The translations under genes were made by a program, and so were the position numbers. Positions 41,799 through 50,301 of a DNA stretch of 64,000 nucleotides are shown piece after piece. Positions within the stretch are counted from its first letter, which is position 1, and each line of letters opens with the position of its first letter. This DNA comes from an uncultured Bacteroidales bacterium (GTDB taxonomy: Bacteria; Bacteroidota; Bacteroidia; Bacteroidales; F082), in the NCBI GenBank assembly GCA_900318265.1, contig ONKA01000010.1, positions 62,001 through 126,000 on the forward strand, given 5' to 3'. A model generated the notes under the pieces. That model saw only the letters and a list, made by a program, of their open reading frames with translations, was not told the DNA's origin and made no database searches.

Positions 41799-43525
41799 CA
41801 TTTCATCTTGAATACCCAAGCCGCTGTGCTGCGGATGTCATTGTACTTCAGTCCGCCAGTGTCGATGTAAAGCTTTCCATCTTTGTATTTCCAAGGCAAT
41901 GTCTTCGGGCATCCCAACAGCGTAACCTTCATGTTGTCGGCTGGCTTGTCGAGGTTCAACACCAATTGGTCTTCGGGATATTCCAATGCGATGGCGTAGA
42001 GCGCGTCTTTGCCTTGTGTGTAGCAAATGCAGGGTTGTTCGCAGGTATAGGTGGCTTTCAAACCCATGGCGGGAAGCATAGCCCCCATTTGGAAGTCTTT
42101 CATGACCTGTTTCTCCATTTTCTTTGACGACCAATATAAGGCAATCGTGGCTTCGAGTTCGTCTTCTTCGTAGAAGACTTCTATACTATGCTGGCCTTGG
42201 GCCAGTTTCATCTTGCCTGTCTTCGCTTTGTTGGTGTTTTCGATGACGGTTTTCCCGTCAATGACCAATTGTGCCTTGTCGTCGGTCTGGATTTCAAAGG
42301 TATAGGTGTCGGCGGGGCAGGAGAACACGCCTTGCCAATGTGCCTGGAAATGGTCGCAGCTGATAGCAGGATCAGGCGAGTTGCGCTTCCAGTCGAAGTT
42401 GATTTCGTTGTCGTTGCGCACCACCTTGACGGGTTTCATCTCGTAGAACTTCTTGTAAGGGCGTGTGCCGTAGATGGCTTCTCCGTTAATATCAAGCCAC
42501 TTGCCGAGGTCCAACAATCTTTCTTGCTGCAACAACGGGATCTTGCCATCAGCGGCAGGTCCCACATTGAGGGTCATGCCGCCGCCAGCTGCCACGAGGA
42601 CGCAGAAATGACGGATGAGTTCGTCGGAGGTCATGTAGTTCTCTAAAGGCTCGTTGCGGTTGAGGCCAAACGAGCGACCCAAGCCACGACATTCTGCCCA
42701 AGGCCTGTCGGTGAGGGTGATGCCCGCACTGTATTCAGGCGTGCGGAAACCATGTTGTTGTCCGTCGCCCCAACGGTCGTTGACGATGGCATCCTTGCCC
42801 AAGGTGTTGTAGTACCACGAGATGAGTTCGGTGGCATGCCATTGCTCCGCGCTATTGCGCCATTCGCCGTCGGTGAAAAGGACGGTGGGTTTGTATTTGG
42901 TAACCAATTCCTTGAATTGCGGAATCATGTGCGTGTCGACGTAGGTGCCGATGTTCTCGTCAGGGTCGACATACCAGCGATGGATGTCGCTTTTCCATTC
43001 CGGGAGGGAATAGTAGAAACCCATCTTGAGGCCTTTTTTGCGTACGGCGTCGGTCAACTCGCCACAGATGTCACGGTGCGGACCGACTTCCACGGAGTTC
43101 CATTTGGGTGCATATTGGCTCGGCCAGAGGCAGAAGCCGTCGTGGTGCTTCGAGACCAACAAGACGTATTTTGCTCCCGATTTCTTGAACAACTCTGCCC
43201 ATTCGTCAGGGTCCCAGAGTTCGGCTTTCCACATGGGCGCAAAGTCTTCATATCTGAAGTCCTTGCCATAGATGCGCTCTTGGAAGGCCTTGCGGTCGTC
43301 GTTGGTCATTAGGCCACGGTAGTACCACTCGGCATAGCCTTCGAGGCTGGCGTATGCGGGCACGGAATACACGCCCCAATGGATGAAGATGCCCAACTTG
43401 GCGTCGGAGAACCACTGCGGATAGCCGCGCTCGTTGATGGATTCCCAGGTGGGTTGCACTTGGGCGGAAAGGAGGTTGCTGAAAAGCAACGCTGCGATAA
43501 GGAAAAGGGTTTTCTTGGCTTTCAT
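41798..43525 (-). CDS. Exported GH29 alpha-L-fucosidase with C-terminal PA14-like domain
   Basis: 575 residues from ATG 43525 (MKAKKTLFLIAALLFSNLLSAQ), signal peptide about 1-21. It removes alpha-linked fucose from glycans. The GH29 barrel is clear: WFSDAKLGIFIHWGVYSVPA, YVLLVSKHHDGFCLW and the nucleophile Asp in TVLFTDGEW. LNVGPAADGKIP closes the barrel. The C-terminal half (about 395-500) is PA14-like (HWQGVFSCPADTYTFEIQTD) and may bind glycan; a short beta-domain follows. The longer frame to 44005 runs into the divergent amylase and lacks a signal peptide. A minus-strand -7 box (TACCTTTG, 43532-43539) lies only six bases from the start. Mucin or milk-glycan use is inference. Confidence 0.92.
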   Translation of the reverse strand: MKAKKTLFLIAALLFSNLLSAQVQPTWESINERGYPQWFSDAKLGIFIHWGVYSVPAYASLEGYAEWYYRGLMTNDDRKAFQERIYGKDFRYEDFAPMWKAELWDPDEWAELFKKSGAKYVLLVSKHHDGFCLWPSQYAPKWNSVEVGPHRDICGELTDAVRKKGLKMGFYYSLPEWKSDIHRWYVDPDENIGTYVDTHMIPQFKELVTKYKPTVLFTDGEWRNSAEQWHATELISWYYNTLGKDAIVNDRWGDGQQHGFRTPEYSAGITLTDRPWAECRGLGRSFGLNRNEPLENYMTSDELIRHFCVLVAAGGGMTLNVGPAADGKIPLLQQERLLDLGKWLDINGEAIYGTRPYKKFYEMKPVKVVRNDNEINFDWKRNSPDPAISCDHFQAHWQGVFSCPADTYTFEIQTDDKAQLVIDGKTVIENTNKAKTGKMKLAQGQHSIEVFYEEDELEATIALYWSSKKMEKQVMKDFQMGAMLPAMGLKATYTCEQPCICYTQGKDALYAIALEYPEDQLVLNLDKPADNMKVTLLGCPKTLPWKYKDGKLYIDTGGLKYNDIRSTAAWVFKMK

Positions 43526-43531
43526 AATGTG

Positions 43532-43539
43532 CAAAGGTA
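43532..43539 (-). promoter_or_regulatory. -7 box for the GH29 gene
   Basis: Minus-strand TACCTTTG; no good -33 partner. The box ends six bases from ATG 43525, leaving almost no leader. Confidence 0.5.
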
Positions 43540-43556
43540 GTACATTTTTCATTGTT

Positions 43557-43587
43557 TTGGTTTTTTGTACAAGTTTTTCTAATTTTG
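43557..43587 (+). promoter_or_regulatory. Promoter of the GH13 amylase gene
   Basis: TTG 43557-43559, 20-base spacer, TAATTTTG 43580-43587, four bases before ATG 43592. It interleaves with the divergent GH29 promoter. Confidence 0.72.
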
Positions 43588-43591
43588 CCGT

Positions 43592-45121
43592 ATGAACATC
43601 TATCAACTCTTCCCCCGACTGTTTGGCAACAAACAAACTGACTTCCGCGTCAACGGCAGCAAGGCCGAAAACGGCTGCGGTACTTTCAACGACATCGACG
43701 AAACCGCTCTTGAGGCCATCAAGGACTTGGGCTTCTCCCATATCTGGCTGACGGGCATCTTGGAACACGCCTCTGAAAGCACAGGAACGCATCCCGACAT
43801 CACCAAAGGCCGCGCGGGCTCGCCGTACGCCGTTACCGATTACCATGCCATCGACCCCGATTTGGGTACGATGGACGACTTTGAGAAATTGGTTGAGCGT
43901 ATCCACAGAAAAGGTATGAAAGTCATCATGGACTTTATTCCCAATCACTTGGCGCGGCAGAACAAGGGCTTCGACCCTTGCAATTTCTATTATTGCGAAG
44001 GACAAGCGTTTGTGTCGCCAAGAAGAATCGGCGAGCAGCCATACGAAGAGTTCCCTGCCAAGGCCACAGGCAACAATGTGTTTTCACCCTATCCGAGTAT
44101 CAATGATTGGTACGACACGGTGAAGCTGAACTACGATGAGCACGACACGTGGGAGAAGATGCTCGAGATTCTACGATTTTGGTGTGGCAAGGATGTAGAT
44201 GGTTTCCGCGTGGACATGGCCGAGATGGTGCCCGTAGCCTTCTGGCAGTGGGTGATTGGCGAATTGCGTAAGGATTACCATCCTTTGATGATTGCAGAAA
44301 TCTATCAGCCCGACTTATACCAGCCTTTCTTGGATGCGGGCTTCGATTATCTTTACGACAAGGTTGGCCTATATAATACGTTGGAACGTGTGCTTTGTGA
44401 AGGTCACGAGGCCAAGGAGATCAGTCAGGTGTGGAAAGACTTGCACGAGATGGATGCCCACATGCTGCGCTTCATGGAGAACCACGACGAGAAGCGATTG
44501 GCCTCGTCGCAGTTTGTGGGTGATGCCTTCGCCGCTTTGCCTGCAGTGGCACTCTCCGCTTTGATGAATACGGGGCCGTTCATGGTCTACAACGGGCAGG
44601 AGAGTGGCGAGAATGCCCTTGGTGAAGTGGGCTACAGCGGCGACGATGGCCGCACTTCCATCTTCGACTATTGCCACATGCCCAAGCATCAGAGGTGGAT
44701 GAACGGTGGCAAATTCGATGGTGGTCAGTTTGATGAAGCACAAAAACGATTGTTTGCCTATTACCGAAAGCTGTTGCATTTCAGAAACGAACATACGGCC
44801 ATTGGCGAAGGCAAGTTCTATGACCTGATGTGGTGTAACCCTTGGTACATGAACTTCGACCCTCAGTATGTCTATGCCTTCTTGCGCTATTCCGAAACGG
44901 AGCGTTTGTTGGTGGTTGTGAACTTCAACCGCAGCGAAGTGAGAGATGTGGAGGTGAAGATCCCTCACGATGCCTTGGCCCTGATGGGCCGAAGCAAGGT
45001 CAATGAGTTTGACATGAACGATTTCGCATCAGAGGTGCATGCTGTCCATTTGGTGCCGGCCGAGACAAAGATTATCGATTTGGATTCGGGAAAGATTGTG
45101 TTTGAAAACGGTTGGAATTGA
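43592..45121 (+). CDS. Cytoplasmic GH13 alpha-amylase-family glycosidase
   Basis: 509 residues, no signal peptide, so it acts on internal glucan. The (beta/alpha)8 barrel has all GH13 landmarks: LGFSHIWLTGIL, VIMDFIPNHLAR (region I), nucleophile D208 in GFRVDMAEM, acid/base E236 in MIAEIYQP, and D299 in FMENHDEKR. A C-terminal beta domain (about 420-509) follows. It hydrolyses or transfers alpha-1,4 linkages; the exact subfamily is not certain. It lies 41 bases upstream of a branching enzyme in the same direction, fitting storage-glycogen turnover. A promoter shared face-to-face with the divergent fucosidase gene lies in the 66-base gap. Confidence 0.92.
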   Translation: MNIYQLFPRLFGNKQTDFRVNGSKAENGCGTFNDIDETALEAIKDLGFSHIWLTGILEHASESTGTHPDITKGRAGSPYAVTDYHAIDPDLGTMDDFEKLVERIHRKGMKVIMDFIPNHLARQNKGFDPCNFYYCEGQAFVSPRRIGEQPYEEFPAKATGNNVFSPYPSINDWYDTVKLNYDEHDTWEKMLEILRFWCGKDVDGFRVDMAEMVPVAFWQWVIGELRKDYHPLMIAEIYQPDLYQPFLDAGFDYLYDKVGLYNTLERVLCEGHEAKEISQVWKDLHEMDAHMLRFMENHDEKRLASSQFVGDAFAALPAVALSALMNTGPFMVYNGQESGENALGEVGYSGDDGRTSIFDYCHMPKHQRWMNGGKFDGGQFDEAQKRLFAYYRKLLHFRNEHTAIGEGKFYDLMWCNPWYMNFDPQYVYAFLRYSETERLLVVVNFNRSEVRDVEVKIPHDALALMGRSKVNEFDMNDFASEVHAVHLVPAETKIIDLDSGKIVFENGWN

Positions 45122-45140
45122 GTAGATTTTGATATTTTTG
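45112..45140 (+). promoter_or_regulatory. Possible separate promoter of glgB
   Basis: TTG 45112-45114, 18-base spacer, TATTTTTG 45133-45140, in the gap between the amylase and branching-enzyme genes; ATG 45163 is 22 bases downstream. Confidence 0.6.
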
Positions 45141-45162
45141 CACTATACAAAAGAACTAGGCT

Positions 45163-47163
45163 ATGCTTCCCCTTGTAAAAAACGACCCTTGGCTGGAACC
45201 TGTTGTCAAGCAGGTGGAAAAGCGACACGACCGCTATGAAGAGCGGCTGCGTGGTATCATTGCTCGCTATGGTAGCCTAAAGACTTTCGCCACGGCGCAC
45301 CAGTTCTTGGGTTTCAACTACGACAAACGCCGCCATGGTTGGTGGTACCGCGAATGGGCACCTGCCGCGCATTACCTTTCTCTAATGGGCGACTTCAACA
45401 ACTGGAACCGCTATGAGTATCCTTTGGAACTGGCGGGTGCAGGTCTGTGGGAGATTTTTCTGCCCGACAGCGAGTTCGCCGACCGGTTGGTGCATGGCAG
45501 TAAGCTGAAGGTGCTGGTGCAGTCGCAGATTGGGGAGCATGAGCGCATCCCTGTGTATATCAAGCGGGTGATTCAAGATGAAGGCAACAAGGATTTCGCA
45601 GGCCAATTTTGGAATCCGCCCACACCTTTTATATATAAGCATGCCGCGCCACGGTTGAAGGACGAGCCGCTGTTGATTTATGAGACGCATGTCGGCATGG
45701 CGCAGGAGGAGGCTAGGGTAGGAACCTACAAGGAGTTTACAGAAAAGATATTGCCCCGTATCAAGGCGGACGGCTACAACGCCATTCAACTCATGGCCAT
45801 CGCCGAACATCCTTATTACGGCTCATTTGGTTATCATGTCTCCAATTTCTTCGCGCCGAGTTCGCGTTTTGGTACACCCGAAGAGTTGAAAGAACTCATC
45901 GACACGGCACATGGCATGGGCATGCTGGTCATCATGGACCTTGTGCATTCCCATACGGTGAAAAATATCCGCGAAGGCATTAACTTGTTCGATGGCTCCG
46001 ACAGCCAATACCTGCATCCTGGAGCGCGTGGCAACCATGACCTCTGGGATTCCAAACTCTTCAACTATGGCAAGGAAGAGACGCTGCAATTCCTGCTCTC
46101 CAATGTGCGCTACTGGTTGGAAGAGTTCCGCTTCGACGGCTTCCGTTTCGATGGCGTGACTTCGATGCTCTACCTAGACCATGGCATTGGAACGACATTC
46201 GATGCTCCCGAGAAATACTTCGGTGACAATGTGGATGACGATGCGGTCACGTATATGCAATTGGCCAACACACTGTGCCACGAGTTGAATCCGAAAGCCG
46301 TCACTATTGCGGAGGATGTGAGCGGCATGCCAGGTCTCTGCAACCCCATCGCTGACGGCGGCATGGGCTTTGACTACCGCTTGGGTATGGGCTTGCCCGA
46401 CTTTTGGATCAAGGTGCTGAAGGACGAGCCTGAGGAACAGTGGAACATGAAGAATTTCTTCTTCACCATGACCAATCACCTGCCGCAGACCAAGACGGTG
46501 GCCTACGCCGAGAGCCACGATCAAGCCCTTGTAGGCGACAAGACCATCGCTTTCCGCTTGATGGATAGGGAAATGTACACCGCAATGAGTGTAGACACAC
46601 CCTCGATGACCGTCGACCGTGGTATCGCCCTGCATAAGATGATTCGCCTCTTCACGCTCACCTTGGGCGGCGAAGCTTGGCTCAACTTCATGGGCAATGA
46701 GTTTGGCCACCCCGAGTGGATCGATTTCCCGCGTTTAGATAACGGCTGGAGCTACCAATATGCCCGTCGCCAATGGTCGTTGGTCGATAATGACAACCTG
46801 AAATACCGCTTCATGGGTGCTTTTGACAAGGCGATGTTGGAGTTCGTGAAGCACCATCCAGTGATGCAGGCTCCGCCTGCTTGGATGCTCTATGCCGACG
46901 AGGAAAACAAGACCGTCGTCTACGAGCGTGGCAACTTGATTTTCGTCTTTAACTGGGGTCCGAAATCTATTCCTGATTACAAGATCCCCGTCAGGGAGAC
47001 GGGCGATTACCATATCATCCTCACATCCGACGACAAGACTTTCGGTGGCTTTGGCAATATCGATGCAAGTGTGAAGTTCCCTTCGGAGAAGAAAGGGGAT
47101 GACATCACGATGAAGATCTACAATGTGAGTCGCGTGGCGACGGTGTATCAACGCATCCCATAA
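45163..47163 (+). CDS. glgB: 1,4-alpha-glucan branching enzyme, GH13_8 type
   Basis: 666 residues. It moves alpha-1,4 chain segments to make alpha-1,6 branches. An N-terminal CBM48 domain (about 60-160; YREWAPAAHYLSLMGDFNNW) precedes the barrel with nucleophile D330 (FRFDGVTSM), acid/base E384 (TIAEDVSG) and D453 (AESHD). The overall layout (DGYNAIQLMAIAEHPYYGSFGYHVSNFFAPSSR) matches the eukaryote-like GH13_8 group rather than the E. coli GlgB (GH13_9). A C-terminal beta-sandwich ends RVATVYQR. It may be transcribed with the amylase or from its own promoter. A strong terminator follows. Confidence 0.93.
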   Translation: MLPLVKNDPWLEPVVKQVEKRHDRYEERLRGIIARYGSLKTFATAHQFLGFNYDKRRHGWWYREWAPAAHYLSLMGDFNNWNRYEYPLELAGAGLWEIFLPDSEFADRLVHGSKLKVLVQSQIGEHERIPVYIKRVIQDEGNKDFAGQFWNPPTPFIYKHAAPRLKDEPLLIYETHVGMAQEEARVGTYKEFTEKILPRIKADGYNAIQLMAIAEHPYYGSFGYHVSNFFAPSSRFGTPEELKELIDTAHGMGMLVIMDLVHSHTVKNIREGINLFDGSDSQYLHPGARGNHDLWDSKLFNYGKEETLQFLLSNVRYWLEEFRFDGFRFDGVTSMLYLDHGIGTTFDAPEKYFGDNVDDDAVTYMQLANTLCHELNPKAVTIAEDVSGMPGLCNPIADGGMGFDYRLGMGLPDFWIKVLKDEPEEQWNMKNFFFTMTNHLPQTKTVAYAESHDQALVGDKTIAFRLMDREMYTAMSVDTPSMTVDRGIALHKMIRLFTLTLGGEAWLNFMGNEFGHPEWIDFPRLDNGWSYQYARRQWSLVDNDNLKYRFMGAFDKAMLEFVKHHPVMQAPPAWMLYADEENKTVVYERGNLIFVFNWGPKSIPDYKIPVRETGDYHIILTSDDKTFGGFGNIDASVKFPSEKKGDDITMKIYNVSRVATVYQRIP

Positions 47164-47170
47164 ACAAAGA

Positions 47171-47197
47171 AAGCCGCTCCGAAGAGCGGCTTTTTTT
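47171..47197 (+). terminator. Terminator after glgB
   Basis: GCCGCTC (47173-47179), loop CGAA, GAGCGGC (47184-47190), then seven T. Confidence 0.92.
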
Positions 47198-47200
47198 GAT

Positions 47201-47219
47201 GTAGAGACATAATGTCTCA
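47201..47219. repeat. Shortened GTAGAGAC-type palindrome
   Basis: GTAGAGACATAATGTCTC; a partial member of the family also found at 32812, 49742, 50259 and 60350. Confidence 0.6.
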
Positions 47220-47232
47220 GCTTTCTATTATC

Positions 47233-47730
47233 TTAGAAGTTGTAGTACAAGCCAAATTGCGGAGCCAGGGTGGCGCAATCCAGGAAGAAACCATTGGCTT
47301 CGTGATACATGCCGTGGTCGTATTGTGCGAAGGCAAAACGGAAGGCGGCAGTCCAGTGCTCAGTGGCCATCCAAGCCACGCCAGGTCTCAGGCTGATAGC
47401 CCAGCCATTGTTGTTGACCACGCCGAAATCGCCAGTGAGGTCCATGAACACGCCGAATTTTTCAATCGTCGTGAGGTTGCAGCGCACATAGGGCTTCAGG
47501 ATCAGTTCGTGCTCAGCGTCCATGCCTTTGAATTTCAAGAAAGTGTAATCCACTTCGGCGGCAACGGTCATAGGAGTACCGGTGAAGCTGTAACCAACTT
47601 CAGGGGCGATGGCGAAAGTGGTGACATCTTTGGTGATGCCAGCGCCGATGGAACCACCCATCCACAGTTGAGCGTTTGCACTGAGAATGCCAACGAAGGC
47701 AAGAGCTAAGGTTAAAAATAACTTTTTCAT
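47233..47730 (-). CDS. Small outer-membrane beta-barrel protein
   Basis: 165 residues from ATG 47730 (MKKLFLTLALAFVGILSANAQ), with a signal peptide of about 21 residues. The mature part alternates aromatic/hydrophobic and polar residues in eight-strand fashion (LWMGGSIGAGITKDVTTFAIAPEVGYSF, DYTFLKF, FGLYYNF) and ends in a terminal Phe, the signature of a BAM substrate. It resembles small OmpA/OmpW-like barrels of Bacteroidota (outer membrane beta-barrel family) without a peptidoglycan-binding domain. Function unknown. The in-frame extension to 47775 is N-rich and precedes the signal sequence, so it is excluded. A -7 box (minus TATTTTTG, 47791-47798) lies upstream. Confidence 0.85.
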   Translation of the reverse strand: MKKLFLTLALAFVGILSANAQLWMGGSIGAGITKDVTTFAIAPEVGYSFTGTPMTVAAEVDYTFLKFKGMDAEHELILKPYVRCNLTTIEKFGVFMDLTGDFGVVNNNGWAISLRPGVAWMATEHWTAAFRFAFAQYDHGMYHEANGFFLDCATLAPQFGLYYNF

Positions 47731-47852
47731 TTTGATTAAGTTTAAGTTAATAATTAGGTTAAGTGTTTTTGTCAATTATTTAAGACGCGGCAAAAATAGC
47801 AAATAATATACCACAATAATAATGTTTGTTACCTAAATTGTCCAAACAAGCC

Positions 47853-49619
47853 TTATTTCTCAATAAATGCAATGGTTTCACCCTTTGTGACGCGCTTGCC
47901 TTGGTCAGCCGTAGCCTCGACAATCTTGCCAGGCCAGAGGGCGTAGACGGGCTCCATGCCGTGTTCGCTATTGATGGCGCAGAGCAGGTCGCCTTCCTTG
48001 TAGACCTTGCCAGGGGCAGGGGCGATGCTCTTGTCATCAAAATCGACTTCCCACATCACGATGCCGCTCACAGGGGCGATGACGGGCTCGGCGTTGGGGT
48101 GACGCAAAGCACGCAGGTCCGGGATCTTGGCCTCGCCGCCAGCTTTTTCGAACTTGGCCTTCATTTTGGCCTCCAACTCTTGGTTGAAACGGCGCTTGGC
48201 TTCGCCTGACTTGTACTCGCGGTATTGCTTCTCGTGCATGGCGAACTCGAAGAGCTCTTCGTCGTCCTGACCACGGTCCCAGCCTTCCTTTTCCATCATC
48301 TCGATGAAGTGCGGCAAGGCATCGGGGTAGTTGTCCTGTGGGTTGCCCGTGAAGAACTCGAGACCTTTCTTCTTGGCCAGCTCCACAATTTCAGGAGCGA
48401 GGGTGCCAGGCAGTTTGCCAGCTTTGCCGAGGATCATGTCCCAAGCGGCGGGGTCGATGGAGGTCTCGTAACGCGGCTCGCCCTTGCTCAAAGCGAAGAG
48501 GTTCATCAAGGCGATGTTCTTGGTGTATTGGCTGAATGGGGTGACCAAAGGCGGGTTGCCGAGTTTCGGCCAGATGTCCTGCACCTCTTGGAAGAGTTCG
48601 ACCAGCATCTCGTCTTCGCTCAATGCCGGCAGACCTTGCTTCTCACGGTTCATATTGATGGCGGCGTGCACCGGTTTGAGGTCGGCCATGAGCGAACCCA
48701 TCATGCCACCAGGCAGACCACAACCCACCAGCAGGGAGTTGATGTAACGGTTGCGCGGGTCGATCCAGTAGCCGAGGAAGTCGTCGATGAAGCTCTGCGT
48801 CATGCTACGGGCGGCCATATAGGTCTTCATGTCAATGTCCTTGACGAGGAAACCGGCGTCTTTCAGCATGGCTTGCACGCTGATGACATCGGGGTGGACG
48901 GTGCCCCATGACAGCGGCTCCATGGCCACGTCGACGTAGTCGCAGCCGGCCTTGCAGACCTCAAGCATCGAAGCCATCGAGAGGCCCGGGGTGGTATGAC
49001 CGTGGTACTGTACTTTGATTTCAGGGTGTTGTTTCTTGATATGCTCCACGATGCGACCCAAGCTGACGGGACGACCCACACCAGCCATGTCCTTCAGTGC
49101 GATTTCCTTGGCACCGGCTTCGATGAGCTGGTCAGCGATATGCATATAATACTCGGCGGTATGCACCTGTGAGTAGGTGATACTCATGGCGGCTTGTGAG
49201 ATCATGCCTGCTTCGTTGGCCCATTTGATGGATGGGATGATGTTGCGCACGTCGTTGAGGCCGCAGAAGATACGGGTGATGTCGACGCCTTGGGCTTTCT
49301 TCACCTTATACATCAGTTGACGCACATCGGCAGGCACGGGGTTCATTCTCAAGGCGTTGAGGGCGCGATCGAGCATGTGGCACTCGATGCCACCTTTATG
49401 CAGTGCTGCGGTGAAAGCGCGGACGGATGGGTTCGGGTTCTCGCCATAAAGCAGGTTCACCTGTTCGGCGGCACCACCGTTGGTCTCCACACGGTCGAAG
49501 CAACCCATCTCGATAATCAAGGGGGCGATTTGCTCCAGTTGGTCCTTGCGGGGCACATATTTGCCTGACGACTGCCACATATCGCGGTAGACTAGGCTGA
49601 ATTTGACTTCTTTCTTCAT
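47853..49619 (-). CDS. Pyruvate carboxylase subunit B / oxaloacetate decarboxylase alpha-type protein
   Basis: 588 residues from ATG 49619 (MKKEVKFSLVYRDMWQSS). The N-terminal HMGL-like barrel (about 1-300) has RDMWQS, MLDRALNALR, GLNDVRNIIPSIKWANEAGM and the metal site region YHGHTTPG; the conserved carboxylase domain follows (about 300-480). The last ~80 residues fold like a biotinyl/lipoyl domain (APVSGIVMWEV ... KEGDLLCAI), but the biotin site normally EAMKM reads NSEHGM, so the acceptor lysine is His-553. It therefore cannot carry biotin itself and would need a separate carrier. The frame to 49679 upstream is excluded because the family start is MKKE-like. A -7 box lies at 49657-49664. 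Confidence 0.88.
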   Translation of the reverse strand: MKKEVKFSLVYRDMWQSSGKYVPRKDQLEQIAPLIIEMGCFDRVETNGGAAEQVNLLYGENPNPSVRAFTAALHKGGIECHMLDRALNALRMNPVPADVRQLMYKVKKAQGVDITRIFCGLNDVRNIIPSIKWANEAGMISQAAMSITYSQVHTAEYYMHIADQLIEAGAKEIALKDMAGVGRPVSLGRIVEHIKKQHPEIKVQYHGHTTPGLSMASMLEVCKAGCDYVDVAMEPLSWGTVHPDVISVQAMLKDAGFLVKDIDMKTYMAARSMTQSFIDDFLGYWIDPRNRYINSLLVGCGLPGGMMGSLMADLKPVHAAINMNREKQGLPALSEDEMLVELFQEVQDIWPKLGNPPLVTPFSQYTKNIALMNLFALSKGEPRYETSIDPAAWDMILGKAGKLPGTLAPEIVELAKKKGLEFFTGNPQDNYPDALPHFIEMMEKEGWDRGQDDEELFEFAMHEKQYREYKSGEAKRRFNQELEAKMKAKFEKAGGEAKIPDLRALRHPNAEPVIAPVSGIVMWEVDFDDKSIAPAPGKVYKEGDLLCAINSEHGMEPVYALWPGKIVEATADQGKRVTKGETIAFIEK

Positions 49620-49707
49620 TATGTTATTGTGTTTTAGACGATTTGAATTTGCACTGCAAAGGTACAACTTTTCTGTCAAATAATAATGAAAATAACAGCG
49701 AAGAAAA

Positions 49708-49735
49708 AAAGCGGACGCATTAGTGCGTCCGCTTT
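49708..49735 (-). terminator. Terminator after the 121-residue lipoprotein gene
   Basis: AAAGCGGACGCA (49708-49719) pairs with TGCGTCCGCTTT (49724-49735) around TTAG; on the minus strand it is followed by TTTTTTTCTT. Confidence 0.85.
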
Positions 49736-49741
49736 AGAGAG

Positions 49742-49765
49742 TTTGTAGAATTGCGTCTCTACAAA
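49742..49765. repeat. GTAGA...GTCTCTAC-type palindrome, degenerate
   Basis: TTTGTAGAATTGCGTCTCTA then CAAA; right arm matches the GTAGAGACG family fully, left arm has lost bases. Confidence 0.55.
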
Positions 49766-49780
49766 GTCACGAAATAGCGT

Positions 49781-50146
49781 TTATTTGCGTTTGTATTCCG
49801 TGTCACTGCCGATGTTGCCTTCGCCAGATAGGATGGTCAGGGTCTTGCCTTCCACTTTGTAGTTAAACACGGTGGGATCGGTGAATCCTTCGTAGTTGAG
49901 GGTGAGCTTGCCGTTGCTTTCACTGTAGGTGAAGTTGCCGACCAAAACACCATAAGCCATGTAGGAACCCGTACCATCTTCATTGAAGGTGTAGTAGGTG
50001 TTGTCGTTGTAGTACCATTCGCCGACGAGACCTTGTTGTTGTTTGTCGTTGCCCTTGTCACCACCGTTGTTGCCGCTATTGCCGCAGGAAACAAAGCTCA
50101 AGGCCATGACGACCACTGCAATCAAAGAGAAAATTACTTTCTTCAT
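49781..50146 (-). CDS. Small lipoprotein, lipocalin-like
   Basis: 121 residues. A lipoprotein signal covers 1-20 with lipobox SFVSC (KKVIFSLIAVVVMALSFVSC), then a low-complexity G/N/D/Q linker and a compact beta-strand domain: LVGEWYYNDNTYYTFNEDGTGSYM, FTYSESNGKLTLNYEG, TLTILSGEG. The WYY...FNEDGTG pattern is that of Bacteroidota lipocalin-like/DUF5640-type lipoproteins. It should sit in the outer membrane facing the periplasm or surface; ligand unknown. A full promoter lies upstream (50221-50250) and a terminator downstream, making it a single-gene unit. Confidence 0.85.
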   Translation of the reverse strand: MKKVIFSLIAVVVMALSFVSCGNSGNNGGDKGNDKQQQGLVGEWYYNDNTYYTFNEDGTGSYMAYGVLVGNFTYSESNGKLTLNYEGFTDPTVFNYKVEGKTLTILSGEGNIGSDTEYKRK

Positions 50147-50220
50147 ACGCTTGATTTTTTAGGGTTAATAAATGGAATGATTTGTTTGTTGTGTTTGCTA
50201 TTTGATACTTAATGATGTCG

Positions 50221-50250
50221 CAAAAGTACGGAATAATTTAAAATATGCAA
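50221..50250 (-). promoter_or_regulatory. Promoter of the small lipoprotein gene
   Basis: Minus-strand TTG (plus CAA 50248-50250), 19-base spacer, TACTTTTG (50221-50228). Confidence 0.72.
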
Positions 50251-50258
50251 TGTTTTTT

Positions 50259-50288
50259 TGTAGAGACGGTGTGCACACCGTCTCTACA
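50259..50288. repeat. Perfect 30-bp GTAGAGACG-type palindrome
   Basis: TGTAGAGACGGTGTG followed by its exact reverse complement CACACCGTCTCTACA. It lies between hutU and the lipoprotein promoter. A T-run precedes it on the plus strand; on the minus strand the run is A, so it is not a standard terminator for hutU. Confidence 0.9.
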
Positions 50289-50301
50289 CATTGTCATTCA
50301 G

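Noticed and set aside
41798..44005. 735-codon version of the fucosidase
   Set aside because: The extra N-terminus overlaps the divergent amylase gene and precedes a clear signal peptide at 43525.
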